From contig NZ_AP025293.1 of the NCBI RefSeq assembly GCF_036492425.1, forward strand, positions 806,001 through 870,000: 64,000 bases of DNA, in the 5' to 3' direction. Shown here one piece after another: positions 36,101-44,714 of this stretch; within the stretch, counting starts at the first letter, position 1, and the number at the start of each line of letters is the position of its first letter. This DNA is from Persicobacter psychrovividus (GTDB taxonomy: Bacteria > Bacteroidota > Bacteroidia > Cytophagales > Cyclobacteriaceae). The position numbers and the translations under genes are program-made. Below the pieces are notes generated by a model, which searched no databases, was not told the origin of the DNA, and worked only from the letters and a program-made list of their open reading frames with translations.

Positions 36101-39100
36101 CCGACTGGAAATTTCTTCTCTCGAAGGCGACTACGTCATTTCTACCAAAGCACGTAGCCAGGAAGATGCGGAATGGATTCAGCATTCACGTGGTAAAATC
36201 AATGCTTTGGGCGACAAGTTCATCAGTGAGCCTGGCGACCTGAATGCGATTCGTGAGCGCATCAACCGCCGTATGCCGATTGTTCCGATGTACAATGAGC
36301 TGAAAAGTGCAGGCCTGCTTTATGGCGACACTTTCCGTGCCATTACCGGCTTATGGACCACCAAAGGCGAGGTGCTTTCTGAAGTTACCCTCCATGATGA
36401 TATTGAATATGGCGCAAACCGCTATAATGTTCATCCGGCGGTGCTTGATGCCTGTTTGCATACCATTTTTGCAGGCAAGAAAAATGAGCAGGATGCCAAG
36501 CGCGGAATCTACCTTCCGGTAGGGATCGACCGCTTCAAGGTGTTTGCCAAGCCCGACAAAAAAGTGTTCACGCATGTGAAAATTTCGGTTTGTACCGAAG
36601 CTTACCTGTGTGGTGATTTTCAGGTGTTCAATGCCGACGGTACATTGGTGGCTGAAATTCAGGGCTTTGAAGGGAAGTACATTGAAGGATCTCGTGGGGA
36701 GAGTAAAAATGAAAATTACAAGCCATGTTTTGAGTATCAGTGGACGGCACCTGAGGCAGCATTTGTGAACCCAACGGCAACAGCAGAAGGCCACTATGTG
36801 GTATTTGCAGATGCAGAAGGACTGGCCGACACGGTGATTGCCAAGCTGAAAGCCAATGGTGCTTCGGTAACCACGGTCAAGCAAGGTTCAGCATTCATGC
36901 AAATGGGCGCGCAGGAGTTTATCCTCAACCCACTGGAAAAGGATGAGTATGCTTTGTTGCTGAAACAAACAGGCGCAGTGGACCACCTGATTTATATGTG
37001 GCCAACATCATTGCAGGTCGATGTGAATGCGACCATCGACCAATGGAGTGAAACGCAGGAGCATTTCTGCATGGGGACCCTCAATTTGTTGCGTACCCTT
37101 GGTGGGCAGGACCTTACCTGCAAGACCTGGCTGGTAACTAAAGGAGCGGAAAAAGTAACCGAGGCCGATCAGTCGATCGCTTTGGCGCAGGCCGCAGTTT
37201 ACGGAATCGGAAGGGTTTCCAAAAATGAATTCCCAATGTTGCCGGTACGTATTGCTGACCTGAGTGCAGACGCTTCGGTACAGGAGCTTGAAAATCTTGC
37301 ACTTGCAGTAACAACCCCTCAGGAGGAAAAAACAGAAGAAACAGAATTTGCTTTCCGTCAGCAGGAAGTGTTCCTGAGACGCCTGACACCTGTAAACCCT
37401 GAGACGGCAGATGCCCGCGCAACAATGCCGATGGCAGCAAGCGGCAGTGCCTACCGTGCAGAAGTTCAGGAGAACGGCATGCTGGACAGCCTTGCTTTGC
37501 GGGCTTTTGAGGCGCATGAACCTGAAGCGCAACAGGTACAAATTGCGGTCCGTGCGGCAGGCCTTAACTTCAAGGATGTTGTCAACGGAATGGGTATTCT
37601 TTCCGAAGAAGCCGTTGCCGGAGGTGTTGCTGGCGCAGCCCTTGGTTTGGAGTGTTCAGGTATTGTTACCGCAGTTGGTGAAGGCGTAAGCCATGTGAAG
37701 GTTGGAGATGAAGTGATTGCCTGGGCGGCACATTGTTTGGCCGGACAAACCACAGCCCCTGCCCACTGTGTGGTGAAAAAACCTGCCAATATCAGTCATG
37801 AATTGGCCTCCAGTTTATCGGTGGTATTCCTGACGGCACATTATGGCTTGAACCATCTTGCACATATGGAAGAAGGGGACAAGGTGTTGATCCATGCCGC
37901 TACGGGTGGACTCGGCATTGCGGCCATTCAGCTGGCACAATTGGCGGGCGCTGAAATTTATGCTACCGCAGGTAGTGAGGAGAAGCGTCAGTATTTGCGT
38001 GAACTGGGCATCAAGCATGTTTACAACTCGCGTACGCTGGCTTTTGCTGATGAAATTATGGCAGACACCAACGGCCATGGGGTGGATATTATCCTTAACT
38101 CCCTGACCGGAAAAGCCATCACGCAGTCTTTCAAATGCCTGGCACCTTTCGGTACTTTTGTGGAAGTGGGTAAAGCCGACATCTATGGCAACAGCAAATT
38201 GCCATTGAAGCGTTTCGGTGAAAATATTTCTTTCCATGTGGTTGACCTTGACCGCCTGATGGCGCAGAAGCCTAAATTGGCCAAACGCCTTTATGCTGAG
38301 GTGACCGACCTGTTTGCGACGGAAAAAGTAGCCGGGCATCCTTTGGAGGTCTTCCCGGTATCGGAAGCAGGCAAAGCCCTCAAGTATTTGAGTAAAGTAG
38401 GCCATATTGGTAAAGTAGTGGTAAATATGCAGGAAGAAGCCGTTGCGGTAATGCCTGCCCACGAACTGAAATTCGATCAGCAGGCCGCCTATGTGGTGTC
38501 TGGTGGAGCTTCCGGCTTTGGTCTTGAAGTTGCAAAATGGATGGCTGAAAATGGTGCCGGAGCATTGGTATTGCTTTCTCGCTCTGGGGCAAAGTCTGAT
38601 TATGACCGTCAGGTGATCAGCTATATGGAGTCGCTTGGCGTAAAGGTCAGCACACCAAAAGTGGACATTACCGATGAGGTAGCACTGAAAGGTATTTTTG
38701 CTGAAGTGGCATTGCCAATCAAAGGTTTGATTCATTCTGCCGCGGTGTTGGACGATTGTACCATGCCGAACCTCGATGCCGACCGCTTTATGCGCGTTTA
38801 CAATCCGAAGGCTATGGGCGCATGGGCACTGCACAAAGCCACCCTCGGCCACGAGATGGATTTCTTCCTTTCTTTCTCTTCTATTTCGGCAGTTTTCGGC
38901 TTGCCCGGACAGGCCAACTATTCTTCTGCCAATAACTTCCTCGACCGTCTGGCGACGTACCGACAGTCTATTGGTTTGGCAGGAAATGCCGTGAACCTTG
39001 GCGTTTTGGGGCAATATGCCGGAATGTCAAAAGATGGCGGACAGGTGATCGATGTACTTGAGGCGCAGGGATGGACGATGCTTACGCTGAAACAAATCCG

Positions 39101-40364
39101 TGAAACCTTCTCCAAGATTATCCTGCAAAGAAGCACGCAGCGAATGGTGGCCAACCTGGACTTCCGTCGTTTCCGTGATTTCTTCCCGCAGCTGGCAACC
39201 GACAACCGTTTTGCCGACCTGATGAACGCCGCAGGTGGTGAAGGTGGCAATGCCGGTGGATCGTTGAAAGATCAGGTGTTGGCCACGGCCGAAGCCGATC
39301 AGGCTACTTTCCTTCAGGAACAGTTACAGCATGCGCTGGCAAAAATCCTTGGAACTTCTCCTGAAAAAATCGACATCCCGACGCCAATCTCCAAAATGGG
39401 ACTGGATTCGCTGATGCTGAATCAGGTGCGTAACTGGATTTCCCAAAAGCTTGAAGTGAATTACCCACTGATGAAAATCGCCAAAGGGCCTTCGCTCGTT
39501 GACCTTGCTGACGATTTGCTCGCAGGTTTTGAGAAAGAGGCTGCTACGGAAGCTAAAGTGCCGGAAATTTCTACGGACATCTCTGGTATTGAAGAGGCGG
39601 ATGATCTTGAGGTGCTGGGCGACAAGTGGTTTGTACACCGCAAGCGTCAGGACGATGCGCAGTTGCGATTGTTCTGTTTCCACCCTGTAGGGGCTGGAGC
39701 GTCAATGTACAATCAGTTCCTTTATGAAATGAAGGAAGAAATTGATGTATATGCAGTGCAGTTGCCTGGCCGTGAAAACCGTAAGGATGAAGCCAACCTG
39801 ACCGCTTTCTTCGATGTGATTGATGCCATTGAGGCGCAAATTTTGCCGCTATTGGATAAGCCGTTCGCTTTCTACGGACATAGCTTCGGAGGTATTATTG
39901 CCTACGAATTGCAGCACCGTCTGCGGGAGCGTCATGGTTTGAAACCTCAGCACTTCTTTGTGTCGGGAACCATCTCTGCTCACCTGACGCCTACCTGGAG
40001 AAATGAGCGTGACACCATCCATCAGACTGCCGATGAAACCAACTCGGAAGCTAAACTGATGGGCTTGATGTCCTATATTGACGATGAGAATTTCGTGCGC
40101 CAGATCCTGCCGATCATGCGTAAGGATATGGAGCTGATCATGGGTTATGACTATCAGGACAAACAGAACTTCGAGTGGCCGATTACCGCTTTTGCGGCAG
40201 AGGAAGACGAAGTCGTGATGCCTGAAGAAATGCGCCCTTGGGCCAACCATACCGATGGTGATTTTGAGCTGAATGTACTCCACGGTGACCACTGGTTCTT
40301 GTCAAGAAACAAGGACTTCATCATGGGCAAAGTACACAATGCCCTGATCAAGGAATTGGTGTAA
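33141..40364 (+). CDS. Type I polyketide synthase, KS-AT-DH-psiKR-ER-KR-ACP-TE (FAS-like, fully reducing)
   Basis: A 2,407-residue single-module synthase. The KS (about 10-440) has Cys182 in DTACSSS plus VEAHGTGT and SNMGHLEAA histidines. The AT (about 535-845) has Ser632 in GHSIGE and VPFHS at the specificity loop, which resembles malonyl rather than methylmalonyl (YASH) types. The DH (from HPML at 902) has His935 in a variant motif, HxxxDxxxxP instead of HxxxGxxxxP, and Asp1103. A structural psiKR (about 1205-1430) follows directly, with no room for a methyltransferase. The ER has HAATGGLG near 1585, the KR has SGGASGFG near 1787 and Tyr1927, the ACP has Ser2090 in GLDSL, and a TEII-like thioesterase has Ser2248 in GHSFGG and His2384. 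ATG 33141 is chosen over TTG 33138. All domains look active, so an iterative synthase making a saturated acyl chain is likely. Confidence 0.95.
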   Translation: MTTNQKSKEPIAIVGIGCRFPGEVNSPKEFWAALKAGFNGITDVPADRWSIEEYYDPNPDKAGKIKQKKGGFIKDIDQFDAEFFNIFPKTAERIDPQQRLLLEASYAAMEDSGTKLEDFKGSNTAVFMGVFMNDYWDIQASQAQRNHVSPHVPMGVSLTSIANRLSWQYDLKGPSVTLDTACSSSLVGVHLACNAIWNGESEYALAGGVNLMIRPESSLMMSKGHFLCPDGYCKSFDASGNGYVRSEGVGVIMLKPLSQAIADGDDVYATIKGTSVNSDGFTEDGFTVPNPDAQAAMLRQAYKNAGVDPSTVAYVEAHGTGTKVGDPIETSAFGQVFAENRAADKPLLIGSVKSNMGHLEAAAGIAGIIKLALAIKNRQIPQNLHFNNPNPGIKFEEWKLKVPTELTPWPSEKIVGGINSFGAGGTNAHAVLEGFDPQQDIQRTAAETVVADVALFAVSAQTKGGLKATVEQQIAFLNESDASLQDICYNLGKHRSNLKHRLTIAVASKEELLEALNAYLNDESRVGMVTAENSEISPKVGFIFSGQGPQWFGMGRQLIQSEPIFRKVIERIDAILSNLADWSLMEELMKSEEDSRISETRIAQPAIMAVQIGLMEMWKAVGVTPEGVVGHSIGEVAAAYTSGALTLEQAVDVIFNRSRGQDKATDKGKMLAAALTLEEARKEIKGVEDRVSIAAINGPAMLTFSGDVEPLEEIAARLDARDIFHRFLRVNVPFHSHHMEPLKDELIADLKHIAPEKAQISLYSTVTGKQEDGTHLISEYWYANVRESVYFTDAVSAMINDGFNTFIEIAPHPVLATGAIDLLKAANVEGALLASIRRKEAEKQIFMQNLGLLYTLNYKVDWAKACPAASQIIELPTYPWQKERFWFETEEHIAKRTGTKIHPMLNGVVDSNVDKGNYIWDVQLDKNEEPYILDHQVDDVIIFPGTGHLEIATAAGQASFGDDFGFLEDVRFENALFLPDDGEMPHVRLEISSLEGDYVISTKARSQEDAEWIQHSRGKINALGDKFISEPGDLNAIRERINRRMPIVPMYNELKSAGLLYGDTFRAITGLWTTKGEVLSEVTLHDDIEYGANRYNVHPAVLDACLHTIFAGKKNEQDAKRGIYLPVGIDRFKVFAKPDKKVFTHVKISVCTEAYLCGDFQVFNADGTLVAEIQGFEGKYIEGSRGESKNENYKPCFEYQWTAPEAAFVNPTATAEGHYVVFADAEGLADTVIAKLKANGASVTTVKQGSAFMQMGAQEFILNPLEKDEYALLLKQTGAVDHLIYMWPTSLQVDVNATIDQWSETQEHFCMGTLNLLRTLGGQDLTCKTWLVTKGAEKVTEADQSIALAQAAVYGIGRVSKNEFPMLPVRIADLSADASVQELENLALAVTTPQEEKTEETEFAFRQQEVFLRRLTPVNPETADARATMPMAASGSAYRAEVQENGMLDSLALRAFEAHEPEAQQVQIAVRAAGLNFKDVVNGMGILSEEAVAGGVAGAALGLECSGIVTAVGEGVSHVKVGDEVIAWAAHCLAGQTTAPAHCVVKKPANISHELASSLSVVFLTAHYGLNHLAHMEEGDKVLIHAATGGLGIAAIQLAQLAGAEIYATAGSEEKRQYLRELGIKHVYNSRTLAFADEIMADTNGHGVDIILNSLTGKAITQSFKCLAPFGTFVEVGKADIYGNSKLPLKRFGENISFHVVDLDRLMAQKPKLAKRLYAEVTDLFATEKVAGHPLEVFPVSEAGKALKYLSKVGHIGKVVVNMQEEAVAVMPAHELKFDQQAAYVVSGGASGFGLEVAKWMAENGAGALVLLSRSGAKSDYDRQVISYMESLGVKVSTPKVDITDEVALKGIFAEVALPIKGLIHSAAVLDDCTMPNLDADRFMRVYNPKAMGAWALHKATLGHEMDFFLSFSSISAVFGLPGQANYSSANNFLDRLATYRQSIGLAGNAVNLGVLGQYAGMSKDGGQVIDVLEAQGWTMLTLKQIRETFSKIILQRSTQRMVANLDFRRFRDFFPQLATDNRFADLMNAAGGEGGNAGGSLKDQVLATAEADQATFLQEQLQHALAKILGTSPEKIDIPTPISKMGLDSLMLNQVRNWISQKLEVNYPLMKIAKGPSLVDLADDLLAGFEKEAATEAKVPEISTDISGIEEADDLEVLGDKWFVHRKRQDDAQLRLFCFHPVGAGASMYNQFLYEMKEEIDVYAVQLPGRENRKDEANLTAFFDVIDAIEAQILPLLDKPFAFYGHSFGGIIAYELQHRLRERHGLKPQHFFVSGTISAHLTPTWRNERDTIHQTADETNSEAKLMGLMSYIDDENFVRQILPIMRKDMELIMGYDYQDKQNFEWPITAFAAEEDEVVMPEEMRPWANHTDGDFELNVLHGDHWFLSRNKDFIMGKVHNALIKELV

Positions 40365-40391
40365 CAGTTATTAATTTTTGAACCAATAAAT

Positions 40392-40425
40392 GAAACCGAC
40401 GGCTTTGCTGTCGGTTTCTGTTTTT
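40392..40425 (+). terminator. Hairpin with T-run between the PKS and PPTase genes
   Basis: A 9-bp stem (GAAACCGAC 40392-40400 with GTCGGTTTC 40410-40418) is followed by TG and five T residues, ending four bases before the PPTase ATG. It would limit read-through from the PKS gene, so the PPTase is either made at low level by attenuation or has its own weak promoter. Confidence 0.75.
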
Positions 40426-40429
40426 GAAG

Positions 40430-41128
40430 ATGAATCAAATTCAGCAACTACAATTAAGTAACCAGCAGGGACGTGTGGAAGCGACAGCCTATTGTCTTCG
40501 GGGCGCACTGTCAGACCAGCCAAAGGAGGATGATTATCTCAGTTCGGAAGAACACGCAATAGCTCAGCAATTGCCTGCAAACCGACAGGCCACTTTCCGG
40601 CTCGGAAGGTTTTTGCTCAAAACCATCGCCACACGCATTTTCAATATTCCCATGGCGGAAGTAACCATCAGCAAGGGCACCTTCGAACAGCCTATTTTAA
40701 AGCATCCCGAGCTGCTGGATTATTCCTGCTCCATCACCCATTCTGCAGATCAGGTTATGGTCTTGCTATTTCCCCGAAGCCACCCCATGGCGGTAGATAT
40801 GGAATATATTTCCCAGCCCGAGGAGCGCATTCAGGCCATTGAAACACAACTTACCTATCAGGAAAAACAGCAATGCTGCCTATTGAATATTCCCCATAGC
40901 CACCTGTTGTTATGGTCAGCAAAAGAAGCCCTTTCCAAATGTCTGGGCACAGGCCTGATGGTGCCTTTTACCCTGCTCGAAACCGTACAACTGGCGCAGA
41001 AAAACGAGCAGACGACAATGGAATTCAAGAATTTTGGTCAGTATCGGGCCATCAGCCTACAGGGGCAGGAATACCTGATCACGATTTGCTATCCGGCGAA
41101 TCATCGCCTCCATGGCTGGGCAAACTGA
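40430..41128 (+). CDS. Sfp-type 4'-phosphopantetheinyl transferase
   Basis: This 232-residue enzyme moves the phosphopantetheine arm from CoA to the serine of carrier proteins. The family motifs are present: MAVDMEYIS (the magnesium-binding VD-x-E) and LLWSAKEALSKCLG (the WxxKEA motif). An N-terminal half with RQATFRLGRFLLK is typical of the Sfp/Gsp pseudo-dimer fold. ATG 40430 is preferred over the TTG at 40424. It lies 65 bp after the PKS stop, on the same strand, which strongly suggests that it activates the ACP Ser2090 of that synthase. Confidence 0.9.
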   Translation: MNQIQQLQLSNQQGRVEATAYCLRGALSDQPKEDDYLSSEEHAIAQQLPANRQATFRLGRFLLKTIATRIFNIPMAEVTISKGTFEQPILKHPELLDYSCSITHSADQVMVLLFPRSHPMAVDMEYISQPEERIQAIETQLTYQEKQQCCLLNIPHSHLLLWSAKEALSKCLGTGLMVPFTLLETVQLAQKNEQTTMEFKNFGQYRAISLQGQEYLITICYPANHRLHGWAN

Positions 41129-41162
41129 AGGGCGTAGCTTCAATCGGCAATGCAGCCAATTT

Positions 41163-42944
41163 TTAGTCTTGTTCTGCTTCCATCGTTACAAAAGGAATGA
41201 GCCCTTGCTGTTCAGCAGGCTGATCGTTGAGGGCCGCTAAAAAAGCGATTAAGGCGTCTTTTTCATTTTGACTCAGGTGTAATGAATCTGCAGGCAGGGT
41301 TTGATGTGGAATGTTGAGCCCCAAACCTGCGCCACCGCCTGCATCATAAAATTCAAGGACTTTTTCCAAACTGCTGAAGGCGCCATTATGCATATAGGGG
41401 GCCGTCAGTGCACTGTTGCGAACCGTTGGGGTTTTAAAGGCAAACAGGTGGAGGTCGGCCTGATAGAGGTGGTACTTTCCAGCATCAGGGTCGAGGGTGG
41501 GTTCCCTGAAATTTTCAGTAGCCGTAATGCCCAGCACCTCGGTTTCTGTTTCCGTAAAATGGGGCGGCACGGTTCCGTTAAATAGGGGGAAGAAATGGCA
41601 GGTGCCGCATTGGGCCTTGCCCATGAAAAGGTCGAAGCCGTGTGCAACCTGTGGATTATCGGGGAGCTTGCTGAAAAGCATTTGGTCGAAAGCACTTTGA
41701 CCTACGGGAATGGAACGAATATAGTCTGCCAAAGCCGTTTGGATTTGCAAGGGGGAAATTGAAGGGGTGGGGCCGAATGCCTCTTCAAAATATTTTTGAT
41801 AACTGGCTTGGGTGTTGAGCTTCTCGGAAACCATGGCGAGTGAACTGTTCATCTCTTCTGGATTGCTGATCACCTGGCGGATTTGGTCTTCAAGTTTGCC
41901 TGCTCGGCCATCCCAAAACTGTAAGGACTGAAAGGCGGCGTAGTTCAGTGAAGGGGTATTTCGGGGCAATGGTTTTTGTTGACCGATGGCGAGATCTCTC
42001 GCCTTTGTGCTGGCAAATGCATGGTTGGTTTGATGGCAGCTGGCGCAACTTCTTTGTCCGTTGCCTGAAAGCTGTGGGTCAAAGAAGAGCTGCTCCCCAA
42101 GCTCGGCACTTGCCGGGATTTTCCTTTTCAAAGGATGAAGCGAAAAGTAGTGCGGGTTGAATTGCTGAAGTTTGAAAAGGCTTTGTTCCCATGGTGGCAT
42201 CATTTGATTAAATGACAATGCTTTGACTTGGTTGGTTTTGCGCAGGTTATTTAGCGAACGCTCCAAAGGGATGAAATATTTTTTGATCAGGTGGTAGGAA
42301 CTGTAGCCGTCAATACGCAGGGCTCTTTGCAGTGCATTGATGTAGTAGATGGTAGTGCTCTGTAAGTGAAAGTGATGGAGGTACGGCTTAACGCCTTCGA
42401 GGCTGGCGATCATTTCCTGATGGCTGTGCTTGGCCACAGGGCTGTCGAAATTACTCAGGCCAAGGGCGGTATAAGTGAGGATTTGCTCTCGAAAAGCCTG
42501 AAAAAAATGTGCTTCGGTAAATTGAATGTACTTTGCCTGACGGCACAGGCCTTGGGCGTAACTGTACAGCTCGTTTATTTTTTCCCGGACGATACTGCTG
42601 TCGGCAGGATGAAAAGGAAACAGGTATTCCTCGACGACCTGAAAGCCAGTGGGGTGTAAGGTTTTTCGGTTGGCATCATGCTCATCCACTTTGGGTAGCA
42701 CAGGGCCATTGACTTTTTTTACCGCCTCGGGCAGATAATAATTGGGCCAAAGTTCAAAAGATTTGAAAGCGAGGCGTGCTTCAAAAAAGCGGGATTGCAG
42801 GCTGTCTTGTTGCATGGGGCTTTGTTGCAGCGCATGAACTTTGTTCAGAAAATGGTCGGCTTGCTGTTGGTTGATCGTCGCCATCTCGGGGAGAGTCTGG
42901 CAGGCCATTACAGGTAGCAGAAGGAGAAAGAATAACTTTTTCAT
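41163..42944 (-). CDS. Di-haem cytochrome c peroxidase/MauG-like lipoprotein with N-terminal extension
   Basis: A 593-residue lipoprotein (lipobox PVMAC). The C-terminal half is a di-haem peroxidase, with CXXCH sites CASCH (Cys300-His304) and CGTCH (Cys446-His450). Around them are the family blocks LGEQLFFDPQLSGNGQRSCASC, RNTPSLNYAAFQSLQFWDGRAG and MHNGAFSSLEKVLEFYD. About 270 residues before this are helical and may be imelysin-like; that part is not confidently assigned. CcpA/MauG enzymes reduce peroxide or oxidise proteins in the periplasm. ATG 42944 is the preferred start; 42950 is also possible. It is convergent with the PPTase gene, separated by only 34 bp. Confidence 0.87.
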   Translation of the reverse strand: MKKLFFLLLLPVMACQTLPEMATINQQQADHFLNKVHALQQSPMQQDSLQSRFFEARLAFKSFELWPNYYLPEAVKKVNGPVLPKVDEHDANRKTLHPTGFQVVEEYLFPFHPADSSIVREKINELYSYAQGLCRQAKYIQFTEAHFFQAFREQILTYTALGLSNFDSPVAKHSHQEMIASLEGVKPYLHHFHLQSTTIYYINALQRALRIDGYSSYHLIKKYFIPLERSLNNLRKTNQVKALSFNQMMPPWEQSLFKLQQFNPHYFSLHPLKRKIPASAELGEQLFFDPQLSGNGQRSCASCHQTNHAFASTKARDLAIGQQKPLPRNTPSLNYAAFQSLQFWDGRAGKLEDQIRQVISNPEEMNSSLAMVSEKLNTQASYQKYFEEAFGPTPSISPLQIQTALADYIRSIPVGQSAFDQMLFSKLPDNPQVAHGFDLFMGKAQCGTCHFFPLFNGTVPPHFTETETEVLGITATENFREPTLDPDAGKYHLYQADLHLFAFKTPTVRNSALTAPYMHNGAFSSLEKVLEFYDAGGGAGLGLNIPHQTLPADSLHLSQNEKDALIAFLAALNDQPAEQQGLIPFVTMEAEQD

Positions 42945-43147
42945 GGGCATAAAGAGCAAGCGACTATTGCAGTTGGGGTTGCCTCAGCAATTTTTGTTTG
43001 CTGCAATGGTCTTTGAGAAAATAATTTGTCGTAGCGCGTGTTTTAAATCACTTCTGCAATACGCCAAGTTTCCGTTGCGAATTTCAAGTTTAAACACACG
43101 GTTAATGGCGGCCTGAAGCGATCGCCTTTGGTGGAACAAGGCGTGAA

Positions 43148-43176
43148 AAGGAGCCTCCAAAAGCTGGAAACTCCTT
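43148..43176 (-). terminator. Hairpin downstream of the collagen-like lipoprotein gene
   Basis: AAGGAG/CTCCTT and TCCA/TGGA pair with a small internal loop; on the minus strand the stem is followed by TTTT. It lies 24 bp past the stop at 43200. Confidence 0.6.
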
Positions 43177-43199
43177 AAACAACAGGATAGAAATGGGGG

Positions 43200-44714
43200 C
43201 TATTGAGGTAATCCTTTGAGGATCAGTATTTGACTTCCTTGCATTTCATTTGGCCTTCCCGAACCACCGTCAACACCTTTAAATCTTTCTTCCTTCCAGG
43301 TGTGTGGCTGAATGGCCAAAAGGAAAACATCATCGATTCCGATTTGATCGGAAATAGAGATCATGCCACCATACTCCCAGGCACCAAAGGCCGAGGAGGG
43401 CCCATTGAACCAGTTGGCATCGGTTTTATCGGCATCGTTACGACCATGATCCAGCTCAAATGCAATTTTCAGCTCTTTGGTGGTCAGGTTGTACTGATAA
43501 ATGTAGGCGTCATGGGTTTCATTGCCATATTTGTTGGGATCTTCCTGCACATAAAGGAAGTTGGTGCCGACGCAAATATTGTCGGGGTTTTGAAAAGTGC
43601 CCGCATTACTGTCTCTGTCGTCACCATCCAAAATCACTTCCAATGTACCTTCAAGCGGGTTGTCTTCTGAGAGCATCAGTTTGTAAACGCGACCATAAAC
43701 CGAACGGCTGTTGTCGCTGTTGTCTCCTCCATTTCCCTGCCCCGTAACGTTGAAATAAATTTCTTTACCATTGCCTTTGTTGTAGTCAATATCTTCTACT
43801 CTTCCGAAAGGAATGGCTTTGAGGTCGGTGGAAGCTTGGTTATTCTGTGCGCCTGTATTAGTTTCGGCATTTTCAATTTCAGCAAAAACCACAGGGTAGC
43901 TTTGCCCAACGACCATCTGACGCTCGTTCATGTTTTCATCTGTTCTTTTAAGCACATAAACCGACCCTGTGCTCAGGTCGCCAACAGATTCGGAACGATA
44001 CATGGCCAATTGTCCACCATGCTGTCTGGAATCATCGTCTCCAATCAAAATAATGGTTTCATCGTAAGCACTCGCAGGTAATGGCACGGCATTTTCGGCA
44101 TTCCATCGGCCCAGGGCAGGCAGGTGTTTTGCAATGTTGGCATCTGCGGCATTAGCAAAAGGATCGATGCCTTGCACCTGCGATTCTACACCACTTTCTC
44201 CAGCCGTCAGAAACAAAGGGCCGAAGCCATGCTCCTGAAGGGTGGCCATAGTGGCAGAGCAGCGGCGGGTACCAGAACCATCTGAATTCAGGATGTACTC
44301 CCCCTGAATAGGTTTGAAGGTGTCGTCAAGGATGATTCTTGAAACGGCGTAATTGTCTTCATTGTTAATCAACAAAGCGTAGCCGTCGGTCATAGGTGCC
44401 AAGCCGAGGCCATCAGCCGATCCGCCAAAGGTGAAGGCAGGGCTGTTGATAAATTTGTCTTCACTCGAGAGCAGGGAGTAAACCTCCACATCGGTGAAGC
44501 CTTCTTTGGCCATGATGAGTGCTGGGGTTTTAGAAAAGTTTTCGAATTGAATGGCCATCGGTGCGTCTGCACCATCGCTACCATCAATGCCGTCGGTGCC
44601 ATCGACTCCGTTTTCACCATCGATTCCGTTAGTTCCTGCAGGGCCCATAGGTCCTTCGCATGCACAGAAGCTCATCGCCGCAGCGATTGTCAATAAGTAG
44701 ATTCTCTTCAACAT
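43200..44714 (-). CDS. PhoX-like (DUF839) lipoprotein with a short collagen-like stalk
   Basis: A 504-residue lipoprotein (lipid-attachment Cys19 in SFCAC). Residues 21-50 are ten uninterrupted G-X-Y triplets, beginning GPMGPAGTNGID, a collagen-like stretch directly after the lipid anchor. The remainder resembles the PhoX/DUF839 propeller: FGRVEDIDYNKGNGKEIYF, YGRVYKLMLSEDNPLEGTLEVIL and FQNPDNICVGTNFLYVQED. PhoX enzymes are calcium/iron alkaline phosphatases, but the usual phosphatase active-site residues cannot be confirmed by eye. Upstream is a divergent AAA/PDDEXK gene. The collagen stalk probably holds the head domain away from the membrane and may form trimers. Confidence 0.78.
   Translation of the reverse strand: MLKRIYLLTIAAAMSFCACEGPMGPAGTNGIDGENGVDGTDGIDGSDGADAPMAIQFENFSKTPALIMAKEGFTDVEVYSLLSSEDKFINSPAFTFGGSADGLGLAPMTDGYALLINNEDNYAVSRIILDDTFKPIQGEYILNSDGSGTRRCSATMATLQEHGFGPLFLTAGESGVESQVQGIDPFANAADANIAKHLPALGRWNAENAVPLPASAYDETIILIGDDDSRQHGGQLAMYRSESVGDLSTGSVYVLKRTDENMNERQMVVGQSYPVVFAEIENAETNTGAQNNQASTDLKAIPFGRVEDIDYNKGNGKEIYFNVTGQGNGGDNSDNSRSVYGRVYKLMLSEDNPLEGTLEVILDGDDRDSNAGTFQNPDNICVGTNFLYVQEDPNKYGNETHDAYIYQYNLTTKELKIAFELDHGRNDADKTDANWFNGPSSAFGAWEYGGMISISDQIGIDDVFLLAIQPHTWKEERFKGVDGGSGRPNEMQGSQILILKGLPQ

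Noticed and set aside
37815-39014. A 399-codon open frame antisense to the PKS ER-KR region
   Set aside because: The plus-strand frame has intact ER and KR motifs across the same bases; the antisense translation has no family features.
25021-43100. Similar GCGTGTTT(T)AAA strings near 25.0 and 43.0 kb, suspected dispersed repeat
   Set aside because: The matches are only about 12 bases long and the flanks differ, so chance is likely.
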